DNA of 64,000 bases from Leisingera thetidis (GTDB lineage Bacteria > Pseudomonadota > Alphaproteobacteria > Rhodobacterales > Rhodobacteraceae). The notes beneath the pieces were generated by a model. That model was not told the DNA's origin and ran no database searches. It saw only the letters and a program-made list of their open reading frames with translations. Position 1 is the stretch's first letter. Each line of letters opens with the position of its first letter. The stretch covers positions 1,305,501 through 1,369,500 of the forward strand of contig NZ_CP109787.1 in assembly GCF_025857195.1 (NCBI RefSeq), in the 5' to 3' direction. The position numbers and the translations under genes are program-made. This document shows, piece after piece, positions 20,436 through 28,629 of the stretch.

Positions 20436-21215
20436 ATGGATCTGGGTATTTCGGGCAAGCGCGCGCTGGTCTGTGCCAGCAGCAAGGGGCTGGGGCTGGG
20501 CTGTGCCGAGGCGCTGGCGGAGGCGGGCGTCAATCTGGTGATGAACGCCCGCGGGGCGGAGGCGCTGGAGGCTTCGGCGCAGGCAATCCGCGATCGGTAC
20601 GGCGTCGATGTGGTGACGGCGGCCGCCGATGTGACCACCCCGGAGGGCCAGCAGAAGGTGCTGGATGCGGCTGCGGGCGTGGATATTCTGGTCACCAATG
20701 CGGGCGGCCCGCCGCCGGGCATGTGGACCGACTGGGACCGCGAGGATTTCATCAGCGCGCTGGATGCCAACATGCTGACCCCGATCGCGCTGATCAAGGC
20801 GCTGGTGCCGGGCATGATCGAACGCGGCTGGGGCCGGGTGGTCAATATCACCTCGGTCTCGGTCAAATCGCCGATCCCGGTGCTGGGGCTGTCGAATGCG
20901 GCGCGGGCGGGGCTGACCGGCTATGTCGCGGGCACCGCGCGGCAGGTGGCGGGCAGGGGCGTTATCATGAACAACCTGCAGCCGGGCATTCATGCCACCG
21001 ACCGCGCGGTGTCGCTGGACGGCGGAGCCGCGCAGGCGCAGGGGATCACGCCCGAGGAAGCCAAGGCGCAGCGCTGCGCCACCATTCCGGCGGGCCGCTA
21101 CGGCACCCGGGCTGAGTTCGGCGCCACCTGCGCCTTCATGTGCTCGCAGCACGCGGGCTTCATGGTCGGGCAGAATATCCTGCTGGATGGCGGCGCCACC
21201 AACACCACGATGTAA
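20436..21215 (+). CDS. SDR family oxidoreductase
   Basis: 259 aa. The ATG at 20436 has GAGGGAGGA upstream. It is a classical short-chain dehydrogenase-type fold with the nucleotide motif in ALVCASSKGLGLGCAEALAEAG (glycine-rich turn), VTNAGG, and an active-site region SVKSPIPVLGLSNAARAGLTG in which the usual YxxxK is replaced by LSNAARA, so catalysis may differ (a pattern seen in the 3-oxoacyl reductase-like SDRs annotated in alphaproteobacteria). The C-terminus has the NILLDGGATNT ending. It is followed 10 bases later by a DNA-alkylation-repair-like gene. Confidence 0.88.
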   Translation: MDLGISGKRALVCASSKGLGLGCAEALAEAGVNLVMNARGAEALEASAQAIRDRYGVDVVTAAADVTTPEGQQKVLDAAAGVDILVTNAGGPPPGMWTDWDREDFISALDANMLTPIALIKALVPGMIERGWGRVVNITSVSVKSPIPVLGLSNAARAGLTGYVAGTARQVAGRGVIMNNLQPGIHATDRAVSLDGGAAQAQGITPEEAKAQRCATIPAGRYGTRAEFGATCAFMCSQHAGFMVGQNILLDGGATNTTM

Positions 21216-21225
21216 GGGGGCGGAA

Positions 21226-22041
21226 ATGGCCAGCGGGTTTTCCCTGAAGGACCAGCTGTTCAACCGCGAAAAGGTCCGCTATCTGGCGGGCCTTTTTGCC
21301 GCGGCTGAACCTGGGTTTGATGCCGAAGCGTTCGAAGCGCAGGTCATGGCGGAGCTGCCGTCGCTGGAGCTGAAGCAGCGGATGACGCTGATTGCGGAGG
21401 TGCTGGCAGACCATCTGCCGGAGGCTTTGCCCGCGGCTGCGCCGGTCCTGCTGAAGGCGCTGCCGCCGCCCTTGGACCCCGGCAGGACGGACGATGATTT
21501 CGGCGATTTCATCTTTGCCCCGCTGGGGGAGTATGTTGCGGCCAAGGGGGTGGCGGCGCACCCGGATCTGGTGATGGACCGGCTGCAGGCTTGGCGCGAG
21601 GCCGGGGCGCAGGACCGCAAGGAGCTGGACTGGATGACCTCCCACGCCCTGCGCGGGCTGGTCAAGGCGGGCCATCCAAGGGCGATGGCGATGCTGGGTT
21701 ATGATCCGGAGCTGACGCTGGACGCGCTGATTGCCGTCCCGGATCAGGTGCGCATCGGCGAGGCCTTGGATTTCTCCTGCCGGCTGCAAGGCGCGGCGGG
21801 CGCGCCGGTTCTGGTGGATTATATCCTGCATTTCCAGCGCCCCGGCGGCAAGGCTTCGGCCAAGGTGTTCAAGCTGAAGCAGGCCAGGATCACCGGCGGC
21901 GTTCTGGAACTGGGCAAGAAGCACAAGCTGAAGGGCGATGCGACCACGTTCAAACTGGTGCCCGGGCCGCACCGGATCGAGCTGATGGTGAACGGCAAGG
22001 TGCGCGCCGGAGCGGAATTCGAGCTGCTGCCGGAAGGGTAA
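21226..22041 (+). CDS. AlkD-like HEAT-repeat protein (DNA alkylation repair family)
   Basis: 271 aa; ATG at 21226 preceded by AGGGGGCGGA. The alpha-helical repeats are evident in FEAQVMAELPSLELKQRMTLI and PDLVMDRLQAWREAGAQDRKELDWMTSHALRGLVKAGHPRAMAML, resembling the COG4335/AlkD-type family; a C-terminal beta-rich segment (VDYILHFQRPGGKASAKVFKL, ending IELMVNGKVRAG) follows. Family members are glycosylases acting on alkylated bases or non-catalytic relatives; the catalytic residues were not confirmed. It forms a pair with the SDR gene. Confidence 0.75.
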   Translation: MASGFSLKDQLFNREKVRYLAGLFAAAEPGFDAEAFEAQVMAELPSLELKQRMTLIAEVLADHLPEALPAAAPVLLKALPPPLDPGRTDDDFGDFIFAPLGEYVAAKGVAAHPDLVMDRLQAWREAGAQDRKELDWMTSHALRGLVKAGHPRAMAMLGYDPELTLDALIAVPDQVRIGEALDFSCRLQGAAGAPVLVDYILHFQRPGGKASAKVFKLKQARITGGVLELGKKHKLKGDATTFKLVPGPHRIELMVNGKVRAGAEFELLPEG

Positions 22042-22087
22042 GGAGACTTAACTCCAGTCAAAGAATTTCTGTTTCGCCTGGCCGAAG

Positions 22088-22163
22088 GGCCGGGCAGCGC
22101 CCGTCCCGCCCCCCACGGGGCGGGCGCTTCGCTTCCTGCCCCGCCGGGCCGGGCGCTGCCCTC
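22088..22163 (+). repeat. structured repeat, left copy flanking the arsM-type gene
   Basis: The outer arms GGGCAGCGCCCG (22092-22103) and CGGGCGCTGCCC (22150-22161) are exact reverse complements. An inner hairpin CCCGCCCC-CCAC-GGGGCGGG is at 22105-22124. The segment CTTCGCTTCCTGCCCCGCC joins them. It is nearly identical to the copy at 23371-23446 and in the same orientation. It starts 46 bases after the AlkD-like stop and ends 121 bases before the next ATG. Confidence 0.85.
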
Positions 22164-22284
22164 CTCGAGCTGCCGCAATCCCCTCACATCATCACAGTTG
22201 CGTCAGGCCGCCCGCCAACCCGATTGCCCGAGTGTCCGGAGGCCGCTATCCCGAAGGTCTGGGACCAGCAGGAAAGGCCGCGCC

Positions 22285-23334
22285 ATGAACCACGAAAACG
22301 TGCAGACCTATTACGGCGAGGTGCTGCAGGGCAGCGGGGACTTGCAGACCAACGCCTGCTGCACGCCGGATGACATGCCGGACCATGTGAAGGCGGTGCT
22401 GTCGGACATCCATGACGAGGTGCTGATCCGCTATTACGGCTGCGGGTTGATCGCGCCGGAAGCGCTGGAGGGCGCGCGAATCCTCGACCTCGGCTGCGGC
22501 GCGGGCCGCGATGTCTATGCGCTGTCGGCGCTGGCGGGCGAGCATGGCAAGGTGGTGGGCGTCGACATGACGCCGGCGCAGCTGGAAGTGGCACGGCGCC
22601 ATCAGGACTATCACGCCGAAGCCTTCGGCCATGCCGAATCCAACGTCGAATTCCATCACGGCTACATCGAGACGCTGGAGGACCTGGATCTGGAGCCGGG
22701 CTCCTTTGACATCATCGTCTCCAACTGCGTGATCAACCTGGCCACCGACAAGGGCGCGGTGCTGCGCGGCGCGCATCATCTGCTGAAAGAGGGCGGGGAG
22801 ATGTATTTCTCCGACGTCTACGCCGACCGCCGGGTGCCGCAGGCGATGGCGGAGGACGCGGTGCTGTACGGCGAATGCCTGTCCGGGGCGCTCTATTGGA
22901 ACGACTTCCTGTCGATTGCGAAGGAATCCGGGTTCAAGGACCCGCGGTTGGTGACCTCGCGCCTTTTGACCATCGAGAACCCGGAGCTGGAGCAGCGGGT
23001 GCAGCCGCTGAAGTTCCTGTCGGCCACCTACCGGCTGTTCAAGCTGCCCGCCCTGGAGCCCGCGTGCGAGGACTACGGCCAGGCGGTGATCTACAAGGGG
23101 ACGATCCCGCACTCGCCGCATGTGTTTGCGCTGGACGACCATCATGTGATTGAGGCAGGCAAGGTGTTCCCGGTCTGCGGCAACACCTGGATGATACTGC
23201 AGGACACCCGCCTGGCGCCGCATTTCGAGTTCATTGGCAATTTCGATACCCATTACGGGATTTTCACGGGCTGCGGCGGCAACTCGCCCTTCAACGGGCT
23301 GGAGCAGGACAGCGCCGCGTCGGGGTGCTGTTAG
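22285..23334 (+). CDS. arsM: arsenite S-adenosylmethionine methyltransferase
   Basis: 349 aa; the ATG at 22285 begins MNHENVQTYYGEVL, the family-type start, with GGAAAGG upstream. The enzyme methylates As(III) using SAM. Seen: NACCTPDD (Cys25, Cys26), SAM motif I RILDLGCGAGRD (residues 65-76), NCVINL with Cys148, and GECLSGA with Cys198. The 50-residue spacing of these last two equals that of Cys174/Cys224 in the studied algal enzyme, and all are arsenic ligands in the family. It ends in a Cys-Cys pair. There is no arsR or other ars gene nearby; a flanking repeat pair encloses it. Confidence 0.9.
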   Translation: MNHENVQTYYGEVLQGSGDLQTNACCTPDDMPDHVKAVLSDIHDEVLIRYYGCGLIAPEALEGARILDLGCGAGRDVYALSALAGEHGKVVGVDMTPAQLEVARRHQDYHAEAFGHAESNVEFHHGYIETLEDLDLEPGSFDIIVSNCVINLATDKGAVLRGAHHLLKEGGEMYFSDVYADRRVPQAMAEDAVLYGECLSGALYWNDFLSIAKESGFKDPRLVTSRLLTIENPELEQRVQPLKFLSATYRLFKLPALEPACEDYGQAVIYKGTIPHSPHVFALDDHHVIEAGKVFPVCGNTWMILQDTRLAPHFEFIGNFDTHYGIFTGCGGNSPFNGLEQDSAASGCC

Positions 23335-23370
23335 AGCGGTACTTATTCGTTTGGTACCGTCCGGCCGATA

Positions 23371-23446
23371 GGCCGGACAGCGCCCGTCCCGCCCCCCACG
23401 GGGAGGGCGCTTCGCTTCCTGCCCCGCCGGGACGGGCGCTGTCCTC
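23371..23446 (+). repeat. structured repeat, right copy flanking the arsM-type gene
   Basis: Perfect 16-bp outer arms GGACAGCGCCCGTCCC (23375-23390) and GGGACGGGCGCTGTCC (23429-23444). It begins 36 bases after the arsM stop. Compared with the left copy, a G in the left arm is A and its partner C in the right arm is T, keeping the pair; the inner hairpin carries one unpaired change. See the finding on covariation. Confidence 0.85.
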
Positions 23447-23565
23447 ATCGCTTAACGGCGCTGCCGTTCCTGATTGCCGAATTTCTGACCGCTTGCGGCG
23501 GCAGAGCTGGGTTGCTATCCCGGCGTGAACCCAAGCGTTTTCATCGGAAACAGCACTGAGGCCTC

Positions 23566-24672
23566 ATGAACACTGTCCCCGCCGGCATCAGCCGCACGAT
23601 TGCCCCGCCACGGCTGGAAATCCGCAATATCCGGCGCTTCTTTGAGGGCCGCGCGGTGGTCAATGATGTCTCGTTGCAGATCCAGGCCGGGCAGGTGACC
23701 TGCCTGCTGGGTCCGTCCGGCTGCGGCAAGTCCACCACGCTCCGGATGATCGCCGGGGTGGAGATGCAGGACAGCGGCGAGATCCATGTCGATGGCAAGC
23801 TGATCTGCGACACCGTGTTCCGGGTGCCCCCCGAACGGCGGGAAATCGGGTTGATGTTCCAGGACTTTGCCCTGTTCCCGCACCTGAGCGTCGCGGACAA
23901 CGTCGGCTTCGGCCTGAAGGGCAGCAAGGATGCGAAACGCGCCCGGGTCGAGGAACTGCTGAACCGGGTTTCGCTGAAGCGGTTCATCGACGGCTACCCG
24001 CACCAGCTGTCGGGCGGCGAGCAGCAGCGGGTGGCACTGGCCCGCGCGATTGCGCCGCGCCCGCGCATCATGCTGATGGATGAGCCGTTCTCCGGCCTCG
24101 ATAACCGGTTGCGCGACGGCATCCGCGACGAGACGCTGAGCCTCTTGAAAGAAGAAGACACCGCGGTGCTGCTGGTCACGCATGAGCCGGAGGAGGCGAT
24201 GCGCATGGCCGATGAGATCGCGCTGATGCGGGGCGGGCGGATCGTGCAGCAGGGCGCGCCCTACAACGTCTATACCCACCCGGTGGACAAGGCGGCGATG
24301 TCGTTCTTCAGCGATGTGAATGTTCTGAAGGCCGAGGTGAACGGCGCGCTGGCGCGCACCGCCTTTGGCGAGTTCCTGGCCCCCGGCGTGGCGGACGGCA
24401 CCGCGGTGGAGATCGTGTTCCGGCCGCAGCATCTGCGCATCGACTTCGACCGCGGCGGCCAGGGGCCGCTGCCCACCCCCAGCGAGGGCGTTCCGGCGCG
24501 CGCGGTGGTGGAGCGGGCGCGGTTCCTGGGCAGCGAGAGCCTGGTCGAGTTCCGGATGGATTTCGACGGCTCGATCCTCAAGGCGACGGTGCCCAACGTC
24601 TTTCTGCCCGAAAAGGGCCGGGTGATGTGGCTGACGGTGCGCCGCAACCGCTGTTTTGTCTTTCCGGCTTGA
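23566..24672 (+). CDS. ABC transporter ATP-binding protein (FbpC/PotA-like)
   Basis: 368 aa. The ATPase domain has Walker A GPSGCGKST (about residue 48), Q-loop FQDFALFPHLSV, signature LSGGEQQRVALARA, Walker B IMLMDEPFSGLD and the H-loop VTHEPEEA. A C-terminal TOBE-like domain (VEIVFRPQHLRIDF, SLVEFRMDFDGS) follows, as in iron, polyamine or 2-aminoethylphosphonate importers. There are no permease or binding-protein genes on either side, so the substrate is open. It starts 120 bases after the right repeat. Confidence 0.9.
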   Translation: MNTVPAGISRTIAPPRLEIRNIRRFFEGRAVVNDVSLQIQAGQVTCLLGPSGCGKSTTLRMIAGVEMQDSGEIHVDGKLICDTVFRVPPERREIGLMFQDFALFPHLSVADNVGFGLKGSKDAKRARVEELLNRVSLKRFIDGYPHQLSGGEQQRVALARAIAPRPRIMLMDEPFSGLDNRLRDGIRDETLSLLKEEDTAVLLVTHEPEEAMRMADEIALMRGGRIVQQGAPYNVYTHPVDKAAMSFFSDVNVLKAEVNGALARTAFGEFLAPGVADGTAVEIVFRPQHLRIDFDRGGQGPLPTPSEGVPARAVVERARFLGSESLVEFRMDFDGSILKATVPNVFLPEKGRVMWLTVRRNRCFVFPA

Positions 24673-24714
24673 GGCTTAAGGGGCATTCTGCATCCGGTGC
24701 AACAGGAGGTGCAG

Positions 24715-25566
24715 ATGCAGGACAGCTATCAGATCCGGGCGTTGACGCCTGCGGAAATCCGGACCGCCGTGGACTGGGCCGCGCAAGAAGGCTGGAACCC
24801 CGGCCATCAGGATGCGGCCTGTTTTGCCGCCGTTGACCCCGAAGGATTCCGGGGCGGGTTCCTGGACGGGCAGATGATTGCCTGCATTTCGGTGGTGAAC
24901 TACGGCGAAGCGTTCGCTTTCCTCGGGTTCTACATCGTCGCGCCGCAGCACCGCGGCCAGGGGTTCGGGCTTGCCCTGTGGCAAAAGGCATTGGAGCACG
25001 CGGGCCGGCGGGCCATCGGCCTGGACGGGGTGGAGGACCAGCAAGAGAATTACCGCCGCTCAGGCTTTGCGCTGGCGTACCGCAATATCCGGTTTGGCGG
25101 GGTGCCGTCCGGCGGGCTGGAAGCGTCCGCGGATTTCGACGTGACTCCGCTGAGCGCGCCGACGGCGGAGCTGGAGGCGCTGGATGCCCGCGTCTTCCCG
25201 GCACCGCGCCGGGCGTTCTGGCAGCACTGGCTAGGGGCGGCGGGGCATTTCTCCGTTGCGGCGCATCAGGGCGGCAGGCTTGCCGGTTTCGGAACCCTGC
25301 GCCCCTGCGGCAGCGGGTATAAGATCGGGCCGCTGGCGGCAGAGACCCGCCCGGCGGCGGAGGCGGTGCTGGCGCGGCTGCTGCAGCAGCTTCCAGCGGG
25401 CCAGGAGGTGTATCTGGATGTGCCGGAACCGCACGCGGCGGCGGTGGATCTGGCGCGCTCGCTGGGCTTGGAGCCGGTGTTCGGGACTGCGCGGATGTAC
25501 CGGGGGGCTGCGCCGCAACTGGAGACGGACCTGATTTACGGTGTCACCAGTTTCGAGCTGGGCTAG
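24715..25566 (+). CDS. GNAT family N-acetyltransferase with second C-terminal domain
   Basis: 283 aa; ATG at 24715 with AGGAGGT at 24703-24709. The N-terminal GNAT domain has YIVAPQHRGQGFGLALW (acetyl-CoA pyrophosphate loop, R/QxxGxG/A) and GLDGVEDQQENYRRSGF. The second half (from about residue 145, with FPAPRRAFWQHWL and YKIGPLAAETRPAAEAVLARLL) resembles the C-terminal acetyltransferase-like domain (Acetyltransf_18) of such proteins. Substrate unknown. The stop lies inside a GC-rich repeat that starts at 25565. Confidence 0.85.
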   Translation: MQDSYQIRALTPAEIRTAVDWAAQEGWNPGHQDAACFAAVDPEGFRGGFLDGQMIACISVVNYGEAFAFLGFYIVAPQHRGQGFGLALWQKALEHAGRRAIGLDGVEDQQENYRRSGFALAYRNIRFGGVPSGGLEASADFDVTPLSAPTAELEALDARVFPAPRRAFWQHWLGAAGHFSVAAHQGGRLAGFGTLRPCGSGYKIGPLAAETRPAAEAVLARLLQQLPAGQEVYLDVPEPHAAAVDLARSLGLEPVFGTARMYRGAAPQLETDLIYGVTSFELG

Positions 25567-25622
25567 GGGGCGCTGCCCCCGGCCCTGCGGGCCTCCACCG
25601 GGATATTTTCAGCCAGATGAAT
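25565..25622 (+). repeat. GGGATATTT-family intergenic repeat (copy 1)
   Basis: A GGGGGC-GCT-GCCCCC hairpin, a second small hairpin GGCCCTGCGGGCC, then CCACCGGGATATTTTCAGCCAGATGAA. Related elements lie at 43271-43388 (two, head to head), 44821-44893 and 58767-58812. It immediately follows the GNAT stop and probably ends that transcript. Confidence 0.75.
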
Positions 25623-25630
25623 AAAGGACC

Positions 25631-26305
25631 TCACGACCCGTGCGGGTCGTAGTCCTGCAGGCGCTTGCCGGGCTCATCCACAAACAGTTCGGGCAGGGCC
25701 TGCGCGTCTTCGATCAGGTCGGCCCGGAACACCCGGAAATCGCCGCGGGCTTCGCACCAGGCGGTGAGGGTCCAGACCCGGCCCCAGTATTCCATGTGCA
25801 AGGGGCGGATCCGGCGCTCGGTCAGGGTGCCGTCGATGCGGCGGTAGCTGAGCTGCAGTTTCTGCCGGGCCTTGATGGCCGCGCGCAGGGCCGGCATATG
25901 GGCAAAGCCGCGGGCGGCATCGGCAAAGGGGTAGACCGCGAATTTCCACGCGTCCGCCTCGGCGATGGTCTGTTCCGGCAGCACCGCGTCGATTTTTGCC
26001 GCCAGCGACTGGGCCGCGGATTTGAGCTCGGGGTCGGCGGCCTCGGCGACGATCGCCATGCCGAGGTTCAGCGCCTCCAGCTCCTCCGGTGTCAGGGTGA
26101 GGGGCGGCAGGCTGATCTGTTCGCGCACCATGTAGCCGACACCGCGCTCGCCCTCCACCGGCACGCCGGAGGCTGCCAGCGTGTCCATGTCGCGGTAGAT
26201 GGTGCGGGTGGAGACCTCCAGCCGCTCGGCGATGTCCTGCGCGCGGTGCAGTTTGCCGTCGCGCAGGATCTGGATGATTTCAAAGAGGCGGTCGGTGCGG
26301 CGCAT
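25631..26305 (-). CDS. YafY-type transcriptional regulator (HTH + WYL domain)
   Basis: 224 aa. N-terminal winged helix: RLFEIIQILRDGKLHRAQDIAERLEVSTRTIYRDMDTLAASGVP, the HTH_11 pattern. WYL domain: AIKARQKLQLSYRRIDGTLTERRIRPLHMEYWGRVWTLTAWCEARGDFRVFRADLI, a ligand-sensing domain in this family. It lies 33 bases downstream of the monooxygenase gene on the same strand; a perfect inverted repeat in front of that gene (26694-26717) is the likely operator. Confidence 0.92.
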   Translation of the reverse strand: MRRTDRLFEIIQILRDGKLHRAQDIAERLEVSTRTIYRDMDTLAASGVPVEGERGVGYMVREQISLPPLTLTPEELEALNLGMAIVAEAADPELKSAAQSLAAKIDAVLPEQTIAEADAWKFAVYPFADAARGFAHMPALRAAIKARQKLQLSYRRIDGTLTERRIRPLHMEYWGRVWTLTAWCEARGDFRVFRADLIEDAQALPELFVDEPGKRLQDYDPHGS

Positions 26306-26338
26306 GGGCCTAGCCTTGGCCGGCCCGGGGCGCCTTGG

Positions 26339-26650
26339 TCAAGCGCTCATCTGCCACAGGATCTCTTCATGGCGGATCTCGGCGCTGCCCGGAGCGATGG
26401 CGGCCATCAGCGCCGGGGCAAAGGGCTGCTGCGGAAACTCCTCTGCCACGCGGCGGGCAGTGTCCATGTCGCGCCAGACCACGTGGTCGCTCCAGCGGCC
26501 ATCGGCGCCGCGGCTGAGACGGCGGAACAGGAAGCCGGGCTGCGCGCGCACATAGGCTTCGCTTTGCCGGCTGAGGGCCACGAATTCTTCGGCAGTGACC
26601 GAAGGCGCGAGCGCGAATGTCACGATTTCAGCGACGGGGTTGGTCATCAC
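26339..26650 (-). CDS. ABM-superfamily (dimeric alpha/beta barrel) protein
   Basis: 103 aa. Features of the antibiotic-biosynthesis-monooxygenase fold: AEIVTFALAPSVTAEEFVALSRQSEAYVRAQPGFLFRRL, then SDHVVWRDMDTARRVAEEF. Such proteins are small cofactor-free oxygenases or binding proteins; the substrate is unknown. The gene is first in a two-gene unit with the WYL regulator, so it is probably the regulated function. The start could be the first or second of two adjacent ATG codons. Confidence 0.8.
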   Translation of the reverse strand: MMTNPVAEIVTFALAPSVTAEEFVALSRQSEAYVRAQPGFLFRRLSRGADGRWSDHVVWRDMDTARRVAEEFPQQPFAPALMAAIAPGSAEIRHEEILWQMSA

Positions 26651-26693
26651 GATGTCTCCTTGATTGCTGTGATGGGGTGGATTTACCGCCTCA

Positions 26694-26717
26694 CAACTGA
26701 CATATACCTGTCAGTTG
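26694..26717. promoter_or_regulatory. candidate operator for the WYL regulator
   Basis: Perfect 9-bp arms CAACTGACA and TGTCAGTTG around a TATACC centre, 44 bases upstream of the ABM gene start. The centre TATACC itself looks like part of a -10 element, so a bound dimer would block or position RNA polymerase. Assignment to the adjacent regulator is by position. Confidence 0.7.
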
Positions 26718-26873
26718 AATGCGGGCGGTGGCAAAAACTTCGCAATCCCGCGCTTGCAGGCGCTTTCTGCGCGCGGAGTTGCTTTCGCTCAAAGCAGCGC
26801 CCGCGCTAAACCCGTAGCGAACAATTCCACCGGCGCCCTCAATCCGCACCGGATCAAGCAAGGAGAGACTCAC

Positions 26874-27089
26874 ATGCTCAACAACATCGGCCTGCCTGGC
26901 CTTCTGCTCATCGCCGTCGTGGTTCTGGTCCTGTTCGGCCGCGGCAAGATTTCCTCGCTGATGGGCGAAGTCGGCAAAGGCATCACCTCGTTCAAGAAGG
27001 GCATCAGCGAAGGCAGCAAGGAGCTGGAAGAGGACGCTGCGGCCGAGGCCAAGGACGTCACGCCAGAGACCGGAAAAGACAAGGTCTAA
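26874..27089 (+). CDS. tatA: Sec-independent protein translocase TatA
   Basis: 71 aa; ATG at 26874 after AAGGAGAGA. One N-terminal membrane helix ([20 protein letters not shown]) with the FGRGK hinge, then an amphipathic helix ([19 protein letters not shown]) and an acidic tail, the TatA plan. It forms the pore assembly that carries folded, twin-arginine-signal proteins, such as cofactor-loaded redox enzymes. First gene of tatABC; tatB follows after 6 bases. Confidence 0.95.
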   Translation: MLNNIGLPGLLLIAVVVLVLFGRGKISSLMGEVGKGITSFKKGISEGSKELEEDAAAEAKDVTPETGKDKV

Positions 27090-27095
27090 GCGCCG

Positions 27096-27560
27096 ATGTT
27101 CGATCTTGGGTGGACCGAACTGCTGGTCATCGGCGTGGTTGCGCTGATCGTGGTCGGCCCCAAGGACCTGCCGGTGCTGTTCCGCAATGTCGGGCGGTTC
27201 GTGGGCAAGGCCAAGGGGATGGCGCGTGAATTCAGCCGGGCGATGCATGACGCGGCGGATGAGGCCGGGGTCAATGAAATGGCCAAGGGGCTGAAGGCTG
27301 CCAGCAACCCGATGGGGTCTGCAATGGACGGGGTGAAGCAGGCTGCGCAGGACATGGCCAAGTCGATCGACCCGACCAAATTCGACCCCGGCAGCGAAAC
27401 CGGCAAGCTGGCAGCGCAGCGCGCCGAGGATGCCAAGAAGATCCAGGCGTCGACCGCGCGGGCCGCGGCCGAGCGCAAGGCGCGCGAGGCCGAGGAGGCG
27501 CTGGCCAAGGCGGAAGCTGCCGAGGCGGCGCTGAAGACGGATGAAGAGGCCAAACCATGA
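27096..27560 (+). CDS. tatB: Sec-independent protein translocase TatB
   Basis: 154 aa. N-terminal helix with the TatB-type [25 protein letters not shown], including the conserved Glu and GPKDLP hinge, followed by a long charged helix and an Ala/Lys/Glu-rich tail (residues about 105-154) likely to form a coiled coil. It receives twin-arginine signals together with TatC. It overlaps tatC by 4 bases. Confidence 0.95.
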   Translation: MFDLGWTELLVIGVVALIVVGPKDLPVLFRNVGRFVGKAKGMAREFSRAMHDAADEAGVNEMAKGLKAASNPMGSAMDGVKQAAQDMAKSIDPTKFDPGSETGKLAAQRAEDAKKIQASTARAAAERKAREAEEALAKAEAAEAALKTDEEAKP

Positions 27561-28459
27561 GCAAGACGGATGAGATCGACGACTCAACCGCGCCGCTGAT
27601 CGAGCATCTGGCCGAACTGCGCAACCGGCTGATCCATTCGGTTGCGGCCTTCATCGTCGGCATGGTGATCTGCTTCACCGTGGCGACGCCGGTGTTCAAC
27701 TTTCTCACCGCGCCGCTGTGCCAGGTGCTGGCCGAAAGCGGCCAGGACTGTGCGCTGATCTTCATCAGCCCGCAGGAAGGCTTCTTTGTCGCGATCAAGA
27801 TCTCTTTCCTGGGCGGCTTCATCCTGGCGTTTCCCTATATCGGGTTCCAGATGTGGCGGTTTGTGGCGCCGGGGCTGTACAAGAACGAAAAGGGCGCTTT
27901 CCTGCCCTTCATGATCGCCTCGCCCTTCATGTTCATCCTGGGCGCCAGCTTTGCCTTCTATGTGGTGACCCCGCTGGCCTATGATTTCTTCCTGGGCTTC
28001 CAGCAGTTCGGGTCCGGCGGCGAGGCTGTCACCGGCCAAGAGGTGAACCAGGGGCTCAGCGTGGTGTTTCAGGGCTCGGCACAGGAGTATCTGAACCTCA
28101 CGATCAAGTTCATCGTCGCCTTTGGCCTGTGCTTTCAGCTGCCGGTGCTGCTGACGCTGATGGGCAAGGCCGGGCTGGTCAGCGCCGAGGGCCTGGGATC
28201 GGTCCGCAAATACGCGGTGGTGGCGATTCTGGTGCTGGCAGCCCTTGTGACGCCGCCCGACGTGATCACCCAGATCATCCTGTTCGTTGTGGTTTATGGC
28301 CTTTACGAGATCTCGATATTCCTGGTCCGCCGGGTCGAGGCCAAGCGCGAGGCCAAGCTGCGCGCCGAGGGCTACTACGACGGCGAGGACGAGATGGATG
28401 CCCATCCCGACGATCCGCTGATGGCCGAGTTCGAGGCCGAGGACGGCAGGGACAAGTAA
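27557..28459 (+). CDS. tatC: Sec-independent protein translocase TatC
   Basis: 300 aa with six expected membrane helices. Signature segments: [15 protein letters not shown] at the N-terminus (signal-peptide contact), [17 protein letters not shown], and [26 protein letters not shown]. The C-terminal 35 residues (after [19 protein letters not shown]) are acidic. It is the last gene of the operon, with a terminator 24 bases after the stop. Confidence 0.96.
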   Translation: MSKTDEIDDSTAPLIEHLAELRNRLIHSVAAFIVGMVICFTVATPVFNFLTAPLCQVLAESGQDCALIFISPQEGFFVAIKISFLGGFILAFPYIGFQMWRFVAPGLYKNEKGAFLPFMIASPFMFILGASFAFYVVTPLAYDFFLGFQQFGSGGEAVTGQEVNQGLSVVFQGSAQEYLNLTIKFIVAFGLCFQLPVLLTLMGKAGLVSAEGLGSVRKYAVVAILVLAALVTPPDVITQIILFVVVYGLYEISIFLVRRVEAKREAKLRAEGYYDGEDEMDAHPDDPLMAEFEAEDGRDK

Positions 28460-28482
28460 GCCGCTGACGGTTTGAGACAGGA

Positions 28483-28510
28483 AGGCGCGCCAGGGATGGC
28501 GCGCCTTTTT
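28483..28510 (+). terminator. tatABC terminator
   Basis: Perfect 9-bp arms AGGCGCGCC and GGCGCGCCT around AGGGAT, followed by TTTTT. Confidence 0.9.
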
Positions 28511-28629
28511 GCCGTGCTGGCCGGGCTGCTGCCCAGCAACACTCTTTCGTGAAAACCCGTGTGCCGTTGTTTCTTTGCCTCCGGCCATGCGGCATGCTGC
28601 GGCCAGTATTTGAGTGTTGGGAGGTTTCC

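Noticed and set aside
22088..23446. Insertion sequence or composite transposon around arsM
   Set aside because: There is no transposase, and no target-site duplication was identified; the repeats are structural and in the same orientation, not terminal inverted repeats.
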